A DNA stretch of 64,000 nucleotides from Micromonospora deserti (GCF_003236335.1 NZ_POUB01000003.1:1-64000); one strand, 5' to 3'; numbered from the stretch's first letter, positions 47,569 to 57,568 are shown. Numbers and translations are program-made. Notes: a model not told the origin generated them from the letters alone.

Positions 47569-50500
47569 TCAGTCGCGCGGCAGCAACGAGGTCGGTAGCG
47601 TCGTCTCCTCCATCTCATCCGATTCATCTGGAGCCTGCGCCAGTCCTGGGACATCCGAGTATTCAGCGTCCAGATCGACAACGTCCCCTGCCGGATTTCC
47701 GATGATGATGCCAAGCGCATTCTCCAACACTTCCGCCCTGTCGACTCCGTCCCGAACCTCAGCTTCACCGTCGGCCCCTTCGTCGGCTACGGTCGGCAGC
47801 ACATAATGTTGCGCCAAGCTTGCTAGGTGTAGCGGTAGCGGCATGGACAGGGCATCCAGATAGTCGGGGGCCTGACGAAGATGGTGGACAGCCAAGGCCA
47901 ACGCCTCCGGCACGTCGCCCTGTTGAGGGTGACACGCCAATACCGTGATTTCGATCAAAGCGGGGTTCCACGCCGGGATCTCTGTGTCGATGGTCGGTTT
48001 CCCCTTGTTCGCGCCTTGGCGCAAGGGACGAGGGGCCAGCTTGTCAGCTTCGACCGCGGACTTCTTGAAGGTGCCGGCTTTCGCTGTTGTGCTGTAGAAG
48101 GTGCGCCCGGTGCCCTCCGCCTCGGCCCACATGCCCGGCGGTAGGCCGTGGATCCCGCCGGTCGTTGGATTGCCCCACCACTGTGGAGTTTCCCGCCCGT
48201 CGGCGTCACGCACGCGGACGAGCCGCAGATCGGCGTCCACACTGGCTGCCGGCGCGTGGCCCGTCTTGATCAGATCGGGCTCCGCGTTGCCGTCCTGAAG
48301 CCAGGGCCAGTGCATTCGGCTGTTCTGCGAGTGCGTTAGAAGCATGGTGGGATGGCCGCGCAATGATCTGATCATTTTTTGCAAATAGCGACCCGTCTCC
48401 TTACGTTGTTCCTCCATATCCTGCTTCCATACCCGATACGTCACCCGTTTCATTGCACCGGTCGAGCTGCCGTCGGCGGCTACACGTTGTTGGGGAACGG
48501 TACCGGGCGGCACTGCGGCCAGGTCGAACGAGCCCGGATCCTGCTCATCGTCGACCTCTAAATCAGGAATCTCTGCAATCTTGACCAGTCTCAGCAGGAA
48601 TTTCGGGTAGGAAATCCACTGAAGGGAATTCGGGTCCCAGCCAGTAACCGCCGCGAGCCCTGACCCGCTCCCGAGAGGGCTGACCATGACCGCGACGGGG
48701 GTGTGCCGCGGCAGTCGAGTCGGGCCGTCCTTGCGTCGCTTCACCATCCAGGTAGCAACGTAGCGCAGTTTGTTGGGCAGGGTTCCCGCGACCGCGTGTT
48801 CCGGCAGGACCCGGACGCCGAGTTGGCGAAGCCCGTCCTGCCAGCCTGAGCGGACTCGGTGGTCAACGTTCTTTTCCGAGTTGTAGGACTTGGCCTTCTT
48901 CGGGACCAGCACGAACTGGGTCAGCACGCCGGCGTCAGCGCAGCCTAAGCGGAGGGCGTACTTCGGATCGTCCAGGTTGTGGGCATAGTCTTGCCGCCGA
49001 TCGATCTCGACCAGTGCGAGTTCCGGGTGGTCGGCATGGGCGCCGTCGGCTTCGAGGAACGACCGAATCATCTGGCGGCGGGCGTCGATGGCGTCGGCGA
49101 GGGCTTTGCCCTTTGGGCGTGCCTTGGGATCTATACCAAGGGTCTCGGCGAGTCCGTTGACCAGCCGTAGGCAGCGCAGTTCGAGCGTTAGCTCCGGGGT
49201 ACGCCACACCAGGAGCGCGGGGCTTCCGGGTTTGGCGCGGTCGAACGCCGCCTGAGTGTAGGCCGGTTCCGGCCAGCGGCCGTCCCCTTCCAATCCGAGG
49301 ATCTCGGCAATGGCACCGATCGCCGCGTCACGGAGGGAGGAGGTTTGCCACAAGAGTCGGGCCTTCACCGTCGGTGGCATCGCATCCGAGGCGAGCTCTG
49401 CGGGTAGGACTGGGACCGGATTTATGTTCACTTTCATCGCTACGGCTAGGGCGATCCGGCGAGCGTGCGCAGCCCTGGCTTGCTCGGCCTTCTTCCCCAC
49501 GTCGGTGGACGGGGTGACCCGTTGGTTGGAGGGGGCGCTGGGGCCGGCATGGCTGCGGGTCAGCTTGGGTACCCGGCGTAGTCCTTCGGGCAGTGCCTGT
49601 TCAGCCCACTCGGTGATCTGGGAGCGTTGGTGCGACATCAGGCCGGAGCCGATTTCGTGCGCGCCCATCCGGGTACTGTGCACGATCGCGGCGCGTACTC
49701 CTTGCCCATCGCCGATCCAGTCAGCTGGTGCAGTGAGGAGCCTATCGGGGTCGGGGAACGGTTGACTGAGGCTGAGGCGGCGAAGAATCCGCGCGGGTCC
49801 GTTGCCGCCCCACACATATTCACGGCTGCTTCGGTCGTAGGCGAGGCGGACGACCGCAAAGCGGTCGCTGGTGGGAGTTCCGCTGAGCCAAGGGATGGTG
49901 GGTCTCAGGTAGACCGACGTCGCGGTGCGGTAGGGCAGCCGGACTCTGTCGGTTCGAGAATCCACGTGAGTCACCCAGCGCCGAACGCCGGTATGCAGGT
50001 GGAGACGTGGTCGCGGATCGAATGGAACCGTGTGCAGAGACACGGCGATGTAGATTGAGAACCACCAGTTCCGGCCTTTGACATCGTGCCAAAGGGGCTG
50101 AGAAACCAGTTCTGCGCCCTGTTGGCGAGGGCCGCGGGGGACGGCTCGGAACCGTAACGTTCCTGCTCCACTGTCGTAGGGGTCGAGCGCGAGGATACGC
50201 CGCGCCAAGGCGTCAGTGGCCAGTTGGTATTGGCGAGCTAATGGGGCGGCGGTACCACCGTCGGTGGTTGGACAGCCGAGCAGGTCGACGGTGACCTCTT
50301 GCCATTGCGGCGGATCGGCGAGCAATTCAGTATGCGTAGATTGGACTTCCCGCAGATACTCTTCCTCTGGTCGTAGGTCACGTAGCCAGACGCCAAGCAA
50401 CCGATCGAGGGTGTTCGAAGGCAGCGGGTCAGGGGCGTCGGTCGGTACATAGAGCCACGCGTCTTGCGCGCGTTGGATGGGGTCGGTTGGTCGGCCACGC

Positions 50501-50724
50501 ACAACCAGGTCAGGCGCCAGGCATTGAAGCACGCCGTCCATCCGGCGAGTCGGCACGGCACGGTAGGGCTCCTGGTCGGGACCTCGGCCGAGGTTGCAAA
50601 GGGCTAGGACGCTGGGATTCCAGGTCTCGGGGAATGCCAGCGCGCGATACTGCCCGGTCAGTGGGGGGTACTGCGGGTCAAGGATGTACGCGGCGCGGCT
50701 GATGTCGTCATACCTGGGGGCCAT
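47569..50724 (-). CDS. pPIWI_RE-family protein (Argonaute/PIWI-like, DUF3962-DUF3893)
   Basis: 1051 aa, last gene of the operon. The N-terminal ~400 residues fit the DUF3962-type region (PETWNPSVLALCNLG, VDLLGCPTTDGGTAAPLARQ, WWFSIYIAVSLHTVPFDPRP). A MID-like middle follows (LLWQTSSLRDAAIGAIAEIL, ALLVWRTPELTLELRCLRLVN). The C-terminal RNase-H/PIWI (DUF3893) part has LRYVATWMVKRRKDGPTRLP, LTHSQNSRMHWPWLQDGN near residue 795, and the ending PDYLDALSMPLPLHLASLAQHYVLP. The family is a PIWI relative thought to use nucleic-acid-guided recognition in inter-genomic conflict. Catalytic aspartates cannot be confirmed by eye. Its start overlaps the helicase by 17 bp. Confidence 0.88.
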   Translation of the reverse strand: MAPRYDDISRAAYILDPQYPPLTGQYRALAFPETWNPSVLALCNLGRGPDQEPYRAVPTRRMDGVLQCLAPDLVVRGRPTDPIQRAQDAWLYVPTDAPDPLPSNTLDRLLGVWLRDLRPEEEYLREVQSTHTELLADPPQWQEVTVDLLGCPTTDGGTAAPLARQYQLATDALARRILALDPYDSGAGTLRFRAVPRGPRQQGAELVSQPLWHDVKGRNWWFSIYIAVSLHTVPFDPRPRLHLHTGVRRWVTHVDSRTDRVRLPYRTATSVYLRPTIPWLSGTPTSDRFAVVRLAYDRSSREYVWGGNGPARILRRLSLSQPFPDPDRLLTAPADWIGDGQGVRAAIVHSTRMGAHEIGSGLMSHQRSQITEWAEQALPEGLRRVPKLTRSHAGPSAPSNQRVTPSTDVGKKAEQARAAHARRIALAVAMKVNINPVPVLPAELASDAMPPTVKARLLWQTSSLRDAAIGAIAEILGLEGDGRWPEPAYTQAAFDRAKPGSPALLVWRTPELTLELRCLRLVNGLAETLGIDPKARPKGKALADAIDARRQMIRSFLEADGAHADHPELALVEIDRRQDYAHNLDDPKYALRLGCADAGVLTQFVLVPKKAKSYNSEKNVDHRVRSGWQDGLRQLGVRVLPEHAVAGTLPNKLRYVATWMVKRRKDGPTRLPRHTPVAVMVSPLGSGSGLAAVTGWDPNSLQWISYPKFLLRLVKIAEIPDLEVDDEQDPGSFDLAAVPPGTVPQQRVAADGSSTGAMKRVTYRVWKQDMEEQRKETGRYLQKMIRSLRGHPTMLLTHSQNSRMHWPWLQDGNAEPDLIKTGHAPAASVDADLRLVRVRDADGRETPQWWGNPTTGGIHGLPPGMWAEAEGTGRTFYSTTAKAGTFKKSAVEADKLAPRPLRQGANKGKPTIDTEIPAWNPALIEITVLACHPQQGDVPEALALAVHHLRQAPDYLDALSMPLPLHLASLAQHYVLPTVADEGADGEAEVRDGVDRAEVLENALGIIIGNPAGDVVDLDAEYSDVPGLAQAPDESDEMEETTLPTSLLPRD

Positions 50725-53700
50725 GGATACCTTCCGCGTCGTGGATGGCTGCCGGTTCGGATGGCGGGTTCGCCGTGGACCGCAGCTGGGTGAGCGCGTC
50801 GTACAACGGCTCGTAGAGAGTGCGAACAAGAGCCGGATCTGCTGGATTCGGAAAGGTTTCCGGGTCGTTGGTTGGGTCGAAGTACGGAGCAAGAACCTGG
50901 TGCAGCTTGGCCAGCAGCCCTTCGTCGGTCCGACGACGACGGCGCCCAGCCGTTTCGGTGGTTGGGTCAGGCGTCGGGCTGCGCGCTTCAGCGAGGGCCG
51001 GGGCGAAGGCGGCGTCGACGAATACGACCCTGGCGGGGACGCCGCCACGTACTAGGCGGCCGATGACCTGCCAGATCGTGACCATCTGGTCCCAAGCGAA
51101 GGAGGTCTGTTCGGTAGGGCTGAGTCGTGAGTAGGCGTAGCGGCGTGAAAGCAGCCGACGCCACTCTCGGCGAGCTAGATGCCGGAAGGCAAGGCCGGCC
51201 GCGTCGAGTTGTCCGGCCTCGCTAACGAGTTTGCTGAAGGTGCCGGTGAGTAGGCCGGGCTGATCACGGACGAAGCGGGTGACCCAGTCATTGATAGCAA
51301 AGACTGCCAAGGAAAGATCGTCGGGGCGGGGGTGTGGTCGGGCGAGGAAGAAGACAACGCCGAATGCCGCGGTTCGTTGTGCGTTGAGGATGTTGTGGCC
51401 CCGTTCGATAGCCAACAGTGGGGCGACAAGCAGCTCGGCATCAGGGTCTTCAGCGAAGGCAGCGAGGTCGCCTCGACGCACCGCGGTGGCCTGGGCGAGT
51501 TCATCGTGGCTGGTAGCGCCCGAAGAACTGGAAGTTTCCAGCTCGGCGTCGTCGGCGACGACCACCCGCACCCTGCCGGACCAGCGTGGGATCTCTTGGA
51601 GGAGGTTGGCCGCTGTGGTGGCTTCCCGGTAGCTGCCCACCAACAAGAGAGCACGTCGGCGGCCTTCGTCCTGGATCTGGCGCAGTTCCTGATCGAGTGG
51701 GCTGGGCTGCCCTGCAATGGATTTTCCAAGTCGCGTCACAATTTGACGGAGCACACCGGCGCGTGCGTCAAGGCGGGTACCGGACAGGGTCAGAGGCCCT
51801 GTGCTGTCGTAGAGGAAGTGGGTCCGGAAAGTGGTTCCCCGGATTGCCTGGAGCGCAGCCTCGTCGGGTTTGAGTACCGCTTTCACTGGTACCAGAATGT
51901 GAGCACGGGTGGAGGTGCCTGCCCAACTGGTCCCGGACATCAGCAGTACATGCGGGCCGGGCCGGCCGTTCGCCGGGTCAGCGCCCAATGACGGTAGGTT
52001 CAGCAGCAACTCTCGGCCAACGCCGGCGCAGCGGAAGAAGCGCAGGGTGCCACTTCGCCGGTCATCGCCCCCCGGTCCAGGCTCGTCGGGTAGGTATTGG
52101 AAGCCGAGAACGTTTCCCATGGGGGCTTCCGGCACGACGGGAGCGTAGTCGAGGGGTGGACGGCGGGAGAGCTCGTTGTCGGCGGTGTCGAGATGCATGG
52201 CGGCTTCGACCTGCGGCCACATGAACGACACTCGATCCAGCCGATGGTGCAGGGTGGCGAGGAGGAGGGTGAATTCCAGGCGGGTGGCGGTGCGCTCACG
52301 CCATGGTCGCGTTCCCCAAGTGTCGACCTCGTCGCGGCGCGCTCCGTCGGTGGGTTCCGGTTGGCAGACAGATCCATCAATGATCGGGGATCCGGCAAGC
52401 AGCAAGTCCAGGATAGCGTGGACACGCTCACGGGTGCCCCGTTCGTTGAGTGTGTGCAACAGGTCGCGAGCTCCGGCGACGAGCGCGTTGGTGTCGTCGT
52501 CATGGGGACCGCGGTCGCCGAGCGGATCGTCGCGGAAGTCGTCGAAGGTCGAGACTACGGCGCGACGACGCTCGGCCCACGGCTCAGCACCAGTGTTGGC
52601 TGGAGTGGGTCTGCCAGCGTCAGGATCGAGGGCCTCCTCATCGTCGTACACATCGGTGTCGGCACGCACCCCTTCTGGCGTCGATGCGGCACTGCCAGGT
52701 TGTGGGTACCAATCAGCGATGAGCTTCTCCTGGAGTGTCCATGCACTGAAGTACTCGATGTCAGCCCAGTTCCGGAGGTCAGCGTTGCTGATCAGCATGG
52801 CGTAGAGACGATTCGTGGCCGAACTGACCACGTCCAGGGCTGCGCCCCACCGTTCGACGTCACGCTCGGACAGCGGCAATCGCCCTTGGCGCGCTAGCTC
52901 ATCGATCTTGTGAGTATGCAGTCGGTCCAACCAGGACTCCGGACCCCGGATAACGAGCGTCGCGGCAGGTGCGAACGCGGTGTCCAACTGCATCTGGACG
53001 CGGTCTGCCTCATCAACGACGATGATGTCGCTGCGCAGACAGGCAAGTTCGAGGCGGCGCAGACGTTCCTCGTTGAGGTGCTGCGGGACGGCGCTCTGTA
53101 CAAGGCTGGCTGGGTTGGCTACCCAGATCAGTGCGTTGACCATGTCGCGGTCCGCGCTGTGCCGCGGGCAGATACTCCACATCGGGCAGCCATGTGCGGG
53201 TACCGTCTCGTCGTCACCATTTGGCGTGGACTGCGTGTCCGCTTGGGCTCCGGTTGGATATCGGTCGGGCAGTTGTATCCGGTTGATCTCGAGCGGGGCC
53301 GGCTTGTTGACGGGACGCAGATTGACGCAGGGGGCATCGGCGTAGCGAAGCGGTTCGGTGGCCTCCATCCCACGCAACGCGTCGACGACGCAGACGGTGC
53401 TGAGGTCGTCGAAGCCCGAATCATTGTGAGCGAGCAGGGAACCATGGCCCCGGGCGGCCAGCCGCCGGTGCAGGCGTGCCGCGTGCCGTTCCCGAGTTGT
53501 TCCGCCCAGGATCGGCACCGCGGTCAAGCCGAGGCAGCGGAAGAGGCTGGTCAGGGCGAGCTGCTCGGCGACATCGCCAACGATCAGTGTGGTGCGCAGA
53601 CCTCTACGCGCGCCCCATACTGCAATCAGGGTCATGATGGTGCTCTTGCCAGCACCGACCATGCCGACCATGTGTAGCAGCCGATCCAGGCGAAGGACAG

Positions 53701-54439
53701 TTGCGGCCTGGAATGAGCGGCCATCGGGCGACAGCGTGTCCAGTCGCAGGTCGCCCAACCGCTTAGCCCAGGAACCTGGCCGGAGGTCGAGATCCCGCTC
53801 GACCTGATCCATCCATTGCGCGGTATTAGCGAGTTCTTCCAGTGGTATGTCCAGTGGGATCCCGGCGGTACTGGGTACCGCCGTGAGGTCGTGGCCGAGT
53901 GCCGGCTCCAAGCAGAGCTCTTGGGGAATCGTGACCGCGGCCGGCCGGCGTCGCTCGACGAAGCGGCTCGGTCCCGCCCCAGCCAGGGGCAGCGCCCGCC
54001 GATCAAAATCCGGTAGTGCCGACAGTGCCTGGTCGAAAAGCGCATACCGGTCACCCGCGATAGTGGGCTCCACTCTGCGAACGGAAACATCTTCAGCAGC
54101 GATTCGGTAGCCACGCAGCCGCTCAGGTAGCAGGTTGTACGTTTCCAGGCTTTGGAGCCAGGTCCGGCGGCGCCGCAACTTCCACAGCAGGTGACGCGCT
54201 GCGTTGAGCATCACCTGCTCGTCCGCCGTCGCAGCGATTCCCGCGGCGGCGGCGAAGGGATAGCCACCGAGCAGCGTGTAAACACCGCTGGCGCTGGCTG
54301 ACGGGTCCAGGCGTTCGAGTAGCCGCAGGCCCAGCTCAACCTGACAAAGTAGGGCCGGTTTCACGTCGGCGTATTCGATGGGCCACGCCTTCGCAAGGTT
54401 CTTGGCCAAGGGCTGGTACCAATCACTGCTATTACGCAT
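50708..54439 (-). CDS. DinG-like Fe-S helicase of the pPIWI_RE module
   Basis: 1243 aa. An N-terminal ~230-residue module-specific region precedes a superfamily 2 helicase. Walker A is MVGAGKSTIM (~residue 260) and the DEAD box is IIVVDEADRVQ (~473). A cysteine cluster (APCVNL, HGCPMWSICPRH) between them matches the 4Fe-4S site of XPD/DinG enzymes. The C-terminal RecA domain has ALLLVGSYREATTAANLL, NILNAQRTAAFGVVFFLARPHP and TIWQVIGRLVRGGVPARVVFVD (motif VI). It should unwind DNA or R-loops for the PIWI protein and nuclease. It overlaps the genes on both sides (8 and 17 bp). Confidence 0.9.
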   Translation of the reverse strand: MRNSSDWYQPLAKNLAKAWPIEYADVKPALLCQVELGLRLLERLDPSASASGVYTLLGGYPFAAAAGIAATADEQVMLNAARHLLWKLRRRRTWLQSLETYNLLPERLRGYRIAAEDVSVRRVEPTIAGDRYALFDQALSALPDFDRRALPLAGAGPSRFVERRRPAAVTIPQELCLEPALGHDLTAVPSTAGIPLDIPLEELANTAQWMDQVERDLDLRPGSWAKRLGDLRLDTLSPDGRSFQAATVLRLDRLLHMVGMVGAGKSTIMTLIAVWGARRGLRTTLIVGDVAEQLALTSLFRCLGLTAVPILGGTTRERHAARLHRRLAARGHGSLLAHNDSGFDDLSTVCVVDALRGMEATEPLRYADAPCVNLRPVNKPAPLEINRIQLPDRYPTGAQADTQSTPNGDDETVPAHGCPMWSICPRHSADRDMVNALIWVANPASLVQSAVPQHLNEERLRRLELACLRSDIIVVDEADRVQMQLDTAFAPAATLVIRGPESWLDRLHTHKIDELARQGRLPLSERDVERWGAALDVVSSATNRLYAMLISNADLRNWADIEYFSAWTLQEKLIADWYPQPGSAASTPEGVRADTDVYDDEEALDPDAGRPTPANTGAEPWAERRRAVVSTFDDFRDDPLGDRGPHDDDTNALVAGARDLLHTLNERGTRERVHAILDLLLAGSPIIDGSVCQPEPTDGARRDEVDTWGTRPWRERTATRLEFTLLLATLHHRLDRVSFMWPQVEAAMHLDTADNELSRRPPLDYAPVVPEAPMGNVLGFQYLPDEPGPGGDDRRSGTLRFFRCAGVGRELLLNLPSLGADPANGRPGPHVLLMSGTSWAGTSTRAHILVPVKAVLKPDEAALQAIRGTTFRTHFLYDSTGPLTLSGTRLDARAGVLRQIVTRLGKSIAGQPSPLDQELRQIQDEGRRRALLLVGSYREATTAANLLQEIPRWSGRVRVVVADDAELETSSSSGATSHDELAQATAVRRGDLAAFAEDPDAELLVAPLLAIERGHNILNAQRTAAFGVVFFLARPHPRPDDLSLAVFAINDWVTRFVRDQPGLLTGTFSKLVSEAGQLDAAGLAFRHLARREWRRLLSRRYAYSRLSPTEQTSFAWDQMVTIWQVIGRLVRGGVPARVVFVDAAFAPALAEARSPTPDPTTETAGRRRRRTDEGLLAKLHQVLAPYFDPTNDPETFPNPADPALVRTLYEPLYDALTQLRSTANPPSEPAAIHDAEGIHGPQV

Positions 54440-55634
54440 TAGGACCTTTCTTCCCGCCGTAGGCCGCGACCAGGTGGACGTCGGTGTTGCCGCGCAGCCG
54501 TGTCCGGACGAGGTCCACGAGGTGCCGGTCGGTCAGAAGCGGCAGATCCTGCGCTGCGGGGGCAAGGTTGCGGTAGTACGTGGCGAGGTAGTCGCCATGG
54601 GCGTCCACCTGCTCTTGTGGGACGACCCAGCACGACTCGTCGTACGGCGGCTGCGCGGGTACAGCCTTCGCCGCCTTGGCGAGGAGCCCGGGGTGTTTCC
54701 AGTCCTTGACGTCGACAGCCCAAACGAGTCCGTCAGGGAACGTGATTCGCACGTCGTACGCATCGAATCCAGGCCACATAGCAACGTCGAGCCGCTTTGC
54801 GCCGGCTCGCAATGCGGTCAGCCGCCCTTCTAGATCGACCTCGGCCCGACCGGGGCCGGTCACGAACTGGCGTAAGGGCCTCACGAGCTGATAGACGACG
54901 TCCGCATCGGCCTCCTCCGTGAGCGCCCGACCCGTTGGCGCAGGTCCCCGTCGACGGCATGCATCACGCTCGCACCACCAGTCCCCGCCGGGAAGCGGAA
55001 GGAGCAGGGTCCGGCAGCGTCCGCACGTGGTGTAAACGCCGTCGCGCCGATGGCTGACCGGAGCTGGTTCGTAGCACCGATCGAGCAGCTCAGTCACCGG
55101 GTCGAGGTAAAGGTCTGTGCTGATCTCGAACTTCTCCGCGCTGCTCAGCACCGGTTTTTCGACTAGCAGACGACGGAAAGCGGTGTAGGACTCCGGTGAG
55201 GAGACTTGCTGGCAAAGCCGCATTGCCGAACGGACGACGTCTCGGTCGAACTGGGCGGCGGCGCTGTCGCGGGAATGAACCCACCACTCGTGGCACAGCT
55301 GTGTGGGTACGAGCGCCACGGGATCGACGAGTAGGTCGTCGGGTCCAAAGGCATCGGGCGGCAGGTCCAGTGGCCAGTCCTCCAACGGCCGTGTATGGCA
55401 CCAGGCGAGCAGGTCCGGCACGCTGCGAGGCATTTCGTCAATGCGGCGCAAAAGGCAAGACAGGACCAGCCGGTCCACGGCCCGTTGAGCCTCGGCCGGA
55501 TACGGCAACGTGAAGGCGTCCAATCCCCGTATGTCGGCCAGCCGGATCACTGCGCTAGCGATGGTATGCAGCAGCAGAACATCGGAATACGCGGCCCAGT
55601 CGGAGAACCGGGTCGCGGTGGCGGTTGGAGGCAT
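54432..55634 (-). CDS. PD-(D/E)XK nuclease with zinc ribbon (pPIWI_RE-associated REase)
   Basis: 400 aa from ATG 55634 (AGAGGATCG upstream). The first ~190 residues are helical. A zinc ribbon follows (CGRCRTLLLPLPGGDWWCERDAC, landmarks CGRC...CERDAC, residues ~204-227). The C-terminal restriction-endonuclease fold has RLDVAMWPGFDAYDVRITF, then LVWAVDVKDWKHP, where Asp-x-Lys completes the active site. This matches the REase found with pPIWI_RE proteins. It overlaps the upstream RecB-like gene by one base (TGATG) and the helicase by eight bases. Confidence 0.85.
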   Translation of the reverse strand: MPPTATATRFSDWAAYSDVLLLHTIASAVIRLADIRGLDAFTLPYPAEAQRAVDRLVLSCLLRRIDEMPRSVPDLLAWCHTRPLEDWPLDLPPDAFGPDDLLVDPVALVPTQLCHEWWVHSRDSAAAQFDRDVVRSAMRLCQQVSSPESYTAFRRLLVEKPVLSSAEKFEISTDLYLDPVTELLDRCYEPAPVSHRRDGVYTTCGRCRTLLLPLPGGDWWCERDACRRRGPAPTGRALTEEADADVVYQLVRPLRQFVTGPGRAEVDLEGRLTALRAGAKRLDVAMWPGFDAYDVRITFPDGLVWAVDVKDWKHPGLLAKAAKAVPAQPPYDESCWVVPQEQVDAHGDYLATYYRNLAPAAQDLPLLTDRHLVDLVRTRLRGNTDVHLVAAYGGKKGPNA

Positions 55635-57427
55635 CAGCGATCCTCTGGCTTGGCAGCGGTAGCGGTCAGGTGCGCTTGGCCTGGGCGGCACCATGCACGG
55701 ACTTCACAGTCCGCACAGTGCCTTCCCGGGGTGGGTTCGAACGAACCGTCCTGCAACCATGGGCGCAGTAGGTCTTCAAGGACGTCATGCGCCTCCCGGA
55801 CGACGCGTGGCTGAGAAGGGTCCAGCTCCTCCAGGGTCACGTCGTCGGCGTTCAGCAGTTCCAGCTCAACCCGTGACCGCGTCACGTCTCCACCAAGCAC
55901 ACCGGCGTGGAGTATCAACACGGCAAGAGCGAGCTGTGGATACTGCCGAAGCAACGGTTGGCCTTCGTACAGCCGCCCAGTGGAAGTCTTGGTCTCGCGC
56001 CAGGTCCAGCCACCAGCCCGGGTATGCAGCAGATCCGGGGTCGCGATCCACACCAGGTTCGCGACCGGCTCAAAGAAGCTGACCCGATGCTGGACAAGAA
56101 CCTGTTCATGATCACCTAGCCCGGCGAGCGGGCATACCGCCTCGTGGTGCGCCAACATCTTCGCGCCCTGGTCAGCTTCGTCGGCAGACAATGAGAAGGT
56201 TCCGGTCATCCAGGCAGACCGGTCGATGATCTCCAACGCCGTTCGGCATCCGCCGGCTGGCCGGTCGCGGTGTCGGTCATTGAGCCATGCGTCCACGGCG
56301 CGGCCACGGCGGATTGCGCCGTTCTCCAGCCGAGGTGCTTTCAGCTTGAGTTGCCGGGCAAGGTGGTACTGGGCAGGGCATGCGTCGTAGGTACGAAGAT
56401 CGGAGACCGAGACGCTTCGCCGCGCTCGGGGCTGCGTGCTTAATGAGACGGACAGTAGGTTCGGCGTGCGCGGTAGCGCATCGCAGCCTGAAAGCGCCTT
56501 GCACCGGACGCAACTTGAGCCTGGTCGGGCGTTGCGATCCACGACCGCCCGCGAGAGTACGACCTTGGCGTCCGCAGCGAAGTGTTGATCGACCTCATGA
56601 CGATCCCAATCCACGAGCGTCGTTGTGGTGCCGTCGCCACAGCCCACGTCAATGACACGCACCCGCGACGGAAACACCTGGTCGCGTTCCTCGGTTCTGA
56701 AGGTTTCGACCCGGTAGGGGCGACGCCCGCCACCTATGCAGGGCTCGCCATACGCAGCCACGTATGCGGCCGTTGCTTTCTCCGACGCGGGGCGGTCAGG
56801 CTTCGCCGCGCCGAACGACAGTAGCCAAAGATCCCGGGCACTTCCATCGAGGGCGACGTAGCCCCGGCCCCACGCAGTTGTTTCGTAGGCGAGAACGCCA
56901 CGAAGGTCCGGCTTGCTCAGCGTCCGTCGCGCAACCCACGCGTACCTGACTGGATGTGTGGGTAGCAGACCTGCGACTTCACGCCGATATTGGTCGGCTG
57001 CTCTGGCAGCGAGGTACTGGGATATGGCGGCGGCCGTCCATTCCAGCAGGCCGGGGTGCGCAGGCGGGCGGTTCCGCAGGCCGAAGGTGCCCCGTGTGCT
57101 GTGGAGCTGTTCGATTACCTTCGGTGTCGCCCTGCCGTCGTGTTCGATCCGGTCGAGGGCATCCATGAGCGGCTTCAAGGTAAAGCCCTGCAGCGGCGCT
57201 GCGACATACGGCGGGTATGGATCTTCGTCCAGCAGTGGTCGTGCGTTGGTGCTGCGCGCCAGAGGGCAGTCTTCGGGGTTATCACGTGCCGCAGCGAGAT
57301 TGATACGAATCAGGCTGATATCGCCTGCGGTGCCGTTGGGTCTAGACCAAGTGGACATCACGTTCCGTTGGGGGCTCGCAAGGAGTGCGTCTACGACAGC
57401 CGGGCGAGGTAACCGTACCGTCTTCAC
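55634..57427 (-). CDS. RecB/Cas4-like PD-(D/E)XK nuclease with Fe-S cluster and extended N-terminus
   Basis: 597 aa from GTG 57427 (starts at 57445 or 57358 also possible; none has a strong RBS). The N-terminal ~330 residues are unrecognised (DPYPPYVAAPLQGFTLKPLM, WGRGYVALDGSARDLWLLSFG, VRVIDVGCGDGTTTTLVDWD) and end in a Cys pair (SSCVRCKALSGCDAL). The C-terminal half is a RecB-like nuclease: SDLRTYDACPAQYHLARQL (first cluster Cys), LLHTRAGGWTWRETKTS (Asp...Glu-x-Lys) and CADCEVRAWCRP (three Cys), the AddB/Cas4 Fe-S pattern. It is the first gene of the operon, so its product is made with the pPIWI module. Confidence 0.8.
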   Translation of the reverse strand: MKTVRLPRPAVVDALLASPQRNVMSTWSRPNGTAGDISLIRINLAAARDNPEDCPLARSTNARPLLDEDPYPPYVAAPLQGFTLKPLMDALDRIEHDGRATPKVIEQLHSTRGTFGLRNRPPAHPGLLEWTAAAISQYLAARAADQYRREVAGLLPTHPVRYAWVARRTLSKPDLRGVLAYETTAWGRGYVALDGSARDLWLLSFGAAKPDRPASEKATAAYVAAYGEPCIGGGRRPYRVETFRTEERDQVFPSRVRVIDVGCGDGTTTTLVDWDRHEVDQHFAADAKVVLSRAVVDRNARPGSSCVRCKALSGCDALPRTPNLLSVSLSTQPRARRSVSVSDLRTYDACPAQYHLARQLKLKAPRLENGAIRRGRAVDAWLNDRHRDRPAGGCRTALEIIDRSAWMTGTFSLSADEADQGAKMLAHHEAVCPLAGLGDHEQVLVQHRVSFFEPVANLVWIATPDLLHTRAGGWTWRETKTSTGRLYEGQPLLRQYPQLALAVLILHAGVLGGDVTRSRVELELLNADDVTLEELDPSQPRVVREAHDVLEDLLRPWLQDGSFEPTPGRHCADCEVRAWCRPGQAHLTATAAKPEDR

Positions 57428-57445
57428 GTGACTACTCAAGCACAC

Positions 57446-57474
57446 CAACTCCGAGTTGTAAACTGAGTCAACTC
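57446..57474. promoter_or_regulatory. CAACT/AGTTG boxes in the pPIWI-kinase divergent region
   Basis: CAACT-ccg-AGTTG (57446-57458) followed by GAGTTG...CAACTC (57453-57458 with 57469-57474). Three half-sites of the same word in 30 bp between two divergent units suggest an operator. They overlap the longest possible starts of the RecB-like gene, which favours its shorter start. Confidence 0.35.
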
Positions 57475-57568
57475 ACTCTCACCCCCAGCGTGAGTTCACG
57501 TCGTCGCCTGCGGTATGCTGCTCCCGACGACCGGCCGGGTTGGCCCGTACCAGCCGTAAAGGACGGAC

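Noticed and set aside
50487-51991. Several plus-strand ORFs opposite the helicase gene
   Set aside because: They are antisense to the intact DinG-like helicase, with no domain, start signal or RBS of note.
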